Source: a virus. Taken from it: a stretch of 41,342 nucleotides of DNA. This document shows positions 39,975-41,342 of the stretch, one piece after another; the first letter of the stretch is position 1, and every line of letters starts with the position of its first letter. Both the position numbers and the translations under genes were made by a program. The notes beneath the pieces are model-generated. The model searched no databases. It had not been told where the DNA came from and saw only the letters and a list, made by a program, of their open reading frames with translations. The DNA lies in the IMG/VR virus record IMGVR_UViG_3300025585_000076, positions 1 to 41,342 of that record. One strand, given 5' to 3'.

Positions 39975-40174
39975 GGTAATTCTACTTGTTCAGGCACGTA
40001 GTCCACTAACTCAAGCTTGCAGACCCATTCAAGGCCCTTAGTCTCGCAGCCTGTCACCTCTTTTGATGAGATTGCCCATCCTTTATTGGCCGTGAAAGGT
40101 GCAAACAAGCTGTCGGGTTGCCATAGTTTCCCGACCAATTCGCTCCGCTGTTCGTCTGTGATGTGTGCGATCAT
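39971..40174 (-). CDS. 67-aa protein paired with the receptor-binding tip, allele B
   Basis: The allele of the 86-289 protein, same length. The N-terminal half differs (RSELVGKLWQPDSLFAPFTA against ATELTGREWQPDCYFAPFKT) and the last ~27 residues are identical. It is coupled to the fibre gene by a TAATG overlap. Confidence 0.75.
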   Translation of the reverse strand: MIAHITDEQRSELVGKLWQPDSLFAPFTANKGWAISSKEVTGCETKGLEWVCKLELVDYVPEQVELP

Positions 40175-41342
40175 TACACCTGACGGCTAAGTGATGTTTG
40201 AAACGTCTGCATTACCTCGCGAAAGTGCGTCTCCTCCTCCGCGTTCAGGCCGTCCGTTAGCCACGCTGCCGCATAGTTGCGGGCGGTTGTGAACCCGCCA
40301 CCGCTGAACTGGCCTAAGATGAAGTTAGTTGCTGCGGGTGCGCTACTTGTTGCTGCTGTTGTACGTTGCCCCTGCCCGTTCAAATTAAGCTCGGTAGCGG
40401 ACGAAAGCACCCGCGAGGCCATGAGTGTGCCCCGAACGTCAGCGGGTGCCGTTGTGGTGGCCGTTGATGCCCCGTTGTTCAGGTCAAAGTATGCGGTGCC
40501 TGAGATGTTGCCTGCAAGCCATGTGCGCGGTGTGACCGATCCTGACCACTCCACACCTCCAGTACCTGACGTTCGGTTATATACCCCCAATGTCAACGAG
40601 TTCTGACCCGTGACGTTATTCGCCAACTTGCTATCTGCCGAAGTGTTGACTCCGTTACCCGTGACTCCGTTTGCATCGTGAGTCCACCCGCCCGCGAACA
40701 CTAAGCGATATGCAGCGTCCAAGTCGCGCGGGTCTTTGAGGTTGTATTTGTGTGTAGTTGCTGTTCCGCCCACGAACGGATATAATGCCCTGACCTTTGA
40801 CCATAAGCCGTAGTCATCTAAGCGAAGGGCCAATGTGCGAACAGCTGATGTTATTGTCGCGTCAACGATGCCCGTGTTCGTTAGAAAGTCCGTCACCTGA
40901 GTCATTTGGGCTACCGTCACCTGAATGGTCGCGCCAACGGTGGTCACGCCATCGGTGGCAGTCACGATTACCGTCTGCACACCGTAGCCCTTTGCTGTGA
41001 TCGCTAACGCATTTCCCACCTGCGTAGTGCGCGAATAGTTGCCGTTGCTGTCGGCCATGTAGCCGAAGGTGTAGCTTGTGGGTGTGAATCCCGATGCGGT
41101 CGCGGTGATTGTATATGAGGCGTTGTAGGCGGGTGTGGCTGATGAGGTGGCGAGTGATAGTGTGTAGACCGTTGGGCACGCGGGTACTATCCATTCGTTT
41201 CCCACGTTTGACCCGACCTGAACGCCACCCTGCTTTACAACGATATTCCACGTTTGCGTTGGGTTATTCCACGACCCTATCTGAGTGCCATTGACTTTAA
41301 CATACTTATTCGCGGTATCCTCGGCCTCGATATTTCCTACGT
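40174..41342 (-). CDS. Tail/receptor-binding protein, allele B of the C-terminal part (partial)
   Basis: The open frame continues to the window edge without a stop and is therefore the C-terminal ~389 residues of a longer protein; the N-terminal part is at 1460-2567 if the map is circular. The NGTQIG module is shared with allele A. The Ig-like domain is similar (YTLSLATSSATPAY, then GATIQVTV) and the terminal tip is very different (LRLDDYGLWSKVRALYPFVG, ... QSLSRQV-type end). Both tips share a pattern FAGGW/FNGGW ... GVNTSAD/GVNSDGD ... NSL, so they share a fold but probably not a ligand. Confidence 0.75.
   Translation of the reverse strand, partial: VGNIEAEDTANKYVKVNGTQIGSWNNPTQTWNIVVKQGGVQVGSNVGNEWIVPACPTVYTLSLATSSATPAYNASYTITATASGFTPTSYTFGYMADSNGNYSRTTQVGNALAITAKGYGVQTVIVTATDGVTTVGATIQVTVAQMTQVTDFLTNTGIVDATITSAVRTLALRLDDYGLWSKVRALYPFVGGTATTHKYNLKDPRDLDAAYRLVFAGGWTHDANGVTGNGVNTSADSKLANNVTGQNSLTLGVYNRTSGTGGVEWSGSVTPRTWLAGNISGTAYFDLNNGASTATTTAPADVRGTLMASRVLSSATELNLNGQGQRTTAATSSAPAATNFILGQFSGGGFTTARNYAAAWLTDGLNAEEETHFREVMQTFQTSLSRQV

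Larger units (their letters stand above)
39886..41342. repeat. Contig-end redundancy, allele B of the tail-tip locus
   Basis: The counterpart of 1-1459. The outer 127 and 115 bases are identical to the other copy and the interior diverges. The two paths have the same two junctions: the left junction joins 39885 to either copy, and the right joins either copy to 1460. This is why I read them as alleles of one locus. Confidence 0.85.

Noticed and set aside
39886-41342. A true second fibre gene in tandem
   Set aside because: Both junctions of the two copies match the same neighbours, and the second copy has no separate N-terminal part in the window.
1-41342. tRNA genes or CRISPR arrays
   Set aside because: I saw no cloverleaf-like segment with a CCA end or T-loop and no regularly spaced repeats in the short noncoding gaps.

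Overview
The window is the near-complete genome of a tailed (siphovirus-like) phage of a Bacteroidota host, seen as one metagenome-style contig. Every gene I can support lies on the minus strand, so transcription runs from high to low coordinates. The host assignment rests on many TAnnTTTG (-7) elements in front of genes, weak or absent Shine-Dalgarno sites, a VirE/BT4734-type primase-helicase, and structural proteins of types typical of Bacteroidota phages. There is no integrase, tRNA, CRISPR or DNA polymerase gene.

The two window ends are two versions of the same locus. Bases 1-127 equal 39886-40012 exactly, and 1345-1459 equal 41228-41342 exactly, while the sequence between diverges strongly. 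The simplest reading is a circular or circularly permuted genome of about 39.88 kb. Its receptor-binding tip locus then exists in two alleles that form an assembly bubble, walked once at each end of the contig.

Layout in transcription order, high to low coordinates. (1) 41342-38752: receptor-binding tip allele B (partial), a 67-aa partner protein and a lysis region (membrane/coiled-coil protein, holin-like proteins, M15 endolysin). (2) 38312-34770: early genes including a ParB-fold DGQHR protein, RecT annealase, YopX protein and a winged-helix protein. (3) 34701-32486: an AT-richer pair, a GNAT-like/DNA methyltransferase fusion plus a radical-SAM protein, candidates for DNA hypermodification. 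(4) 32289-27120: primase-helicase, an iteron-like intergenic region, SF2 helicase, VRR nuclease, a small HTH protein and a membrane coiled-coil protein. (5) 27123-23968: a DnaA domain-IV protein, zinc proteins, several micro-proteins, a ParB-like protein and a C5 cytosine methyltransferase. (6) 23960-13478: terminase subunits, tail assembly chaperones with a -1 frameshift, tape measure, tail tip proteins, a small lipoprotein and the major tail protein. (7) 13409-9342: a glycan island (a GT2-GT4 fusion, two more glycosyltransferases and a SAM methyltransferase). (8) 9357-2570: scaffold, major capsid protein, head completion proteins, portal and MuF-like protein. (9) 2567-1: the long tail/receptor-binding protein with tip allele A, its 67-aa partner, and the start of the next gene.

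Regulation is unusually readable. Highly expressed structural genes have private promoters and terminators (capsid, major tail protein). Several genes start 4-6 nt after a TAnnTTTG box, which suggests leaderless mRNAs. A 16-bp dyad (CGCC-N8-GGCG) recurs in promoter regions and usually contains the -7 box, as an operator of a phage-wide regulon would. Most genes are coupled by ATGA overlaps. No gap between genes exceeds 300 bases; the longest are 29883-30087 (iteron-like repeats) and 32290-32485 (promoter plus structured leader).
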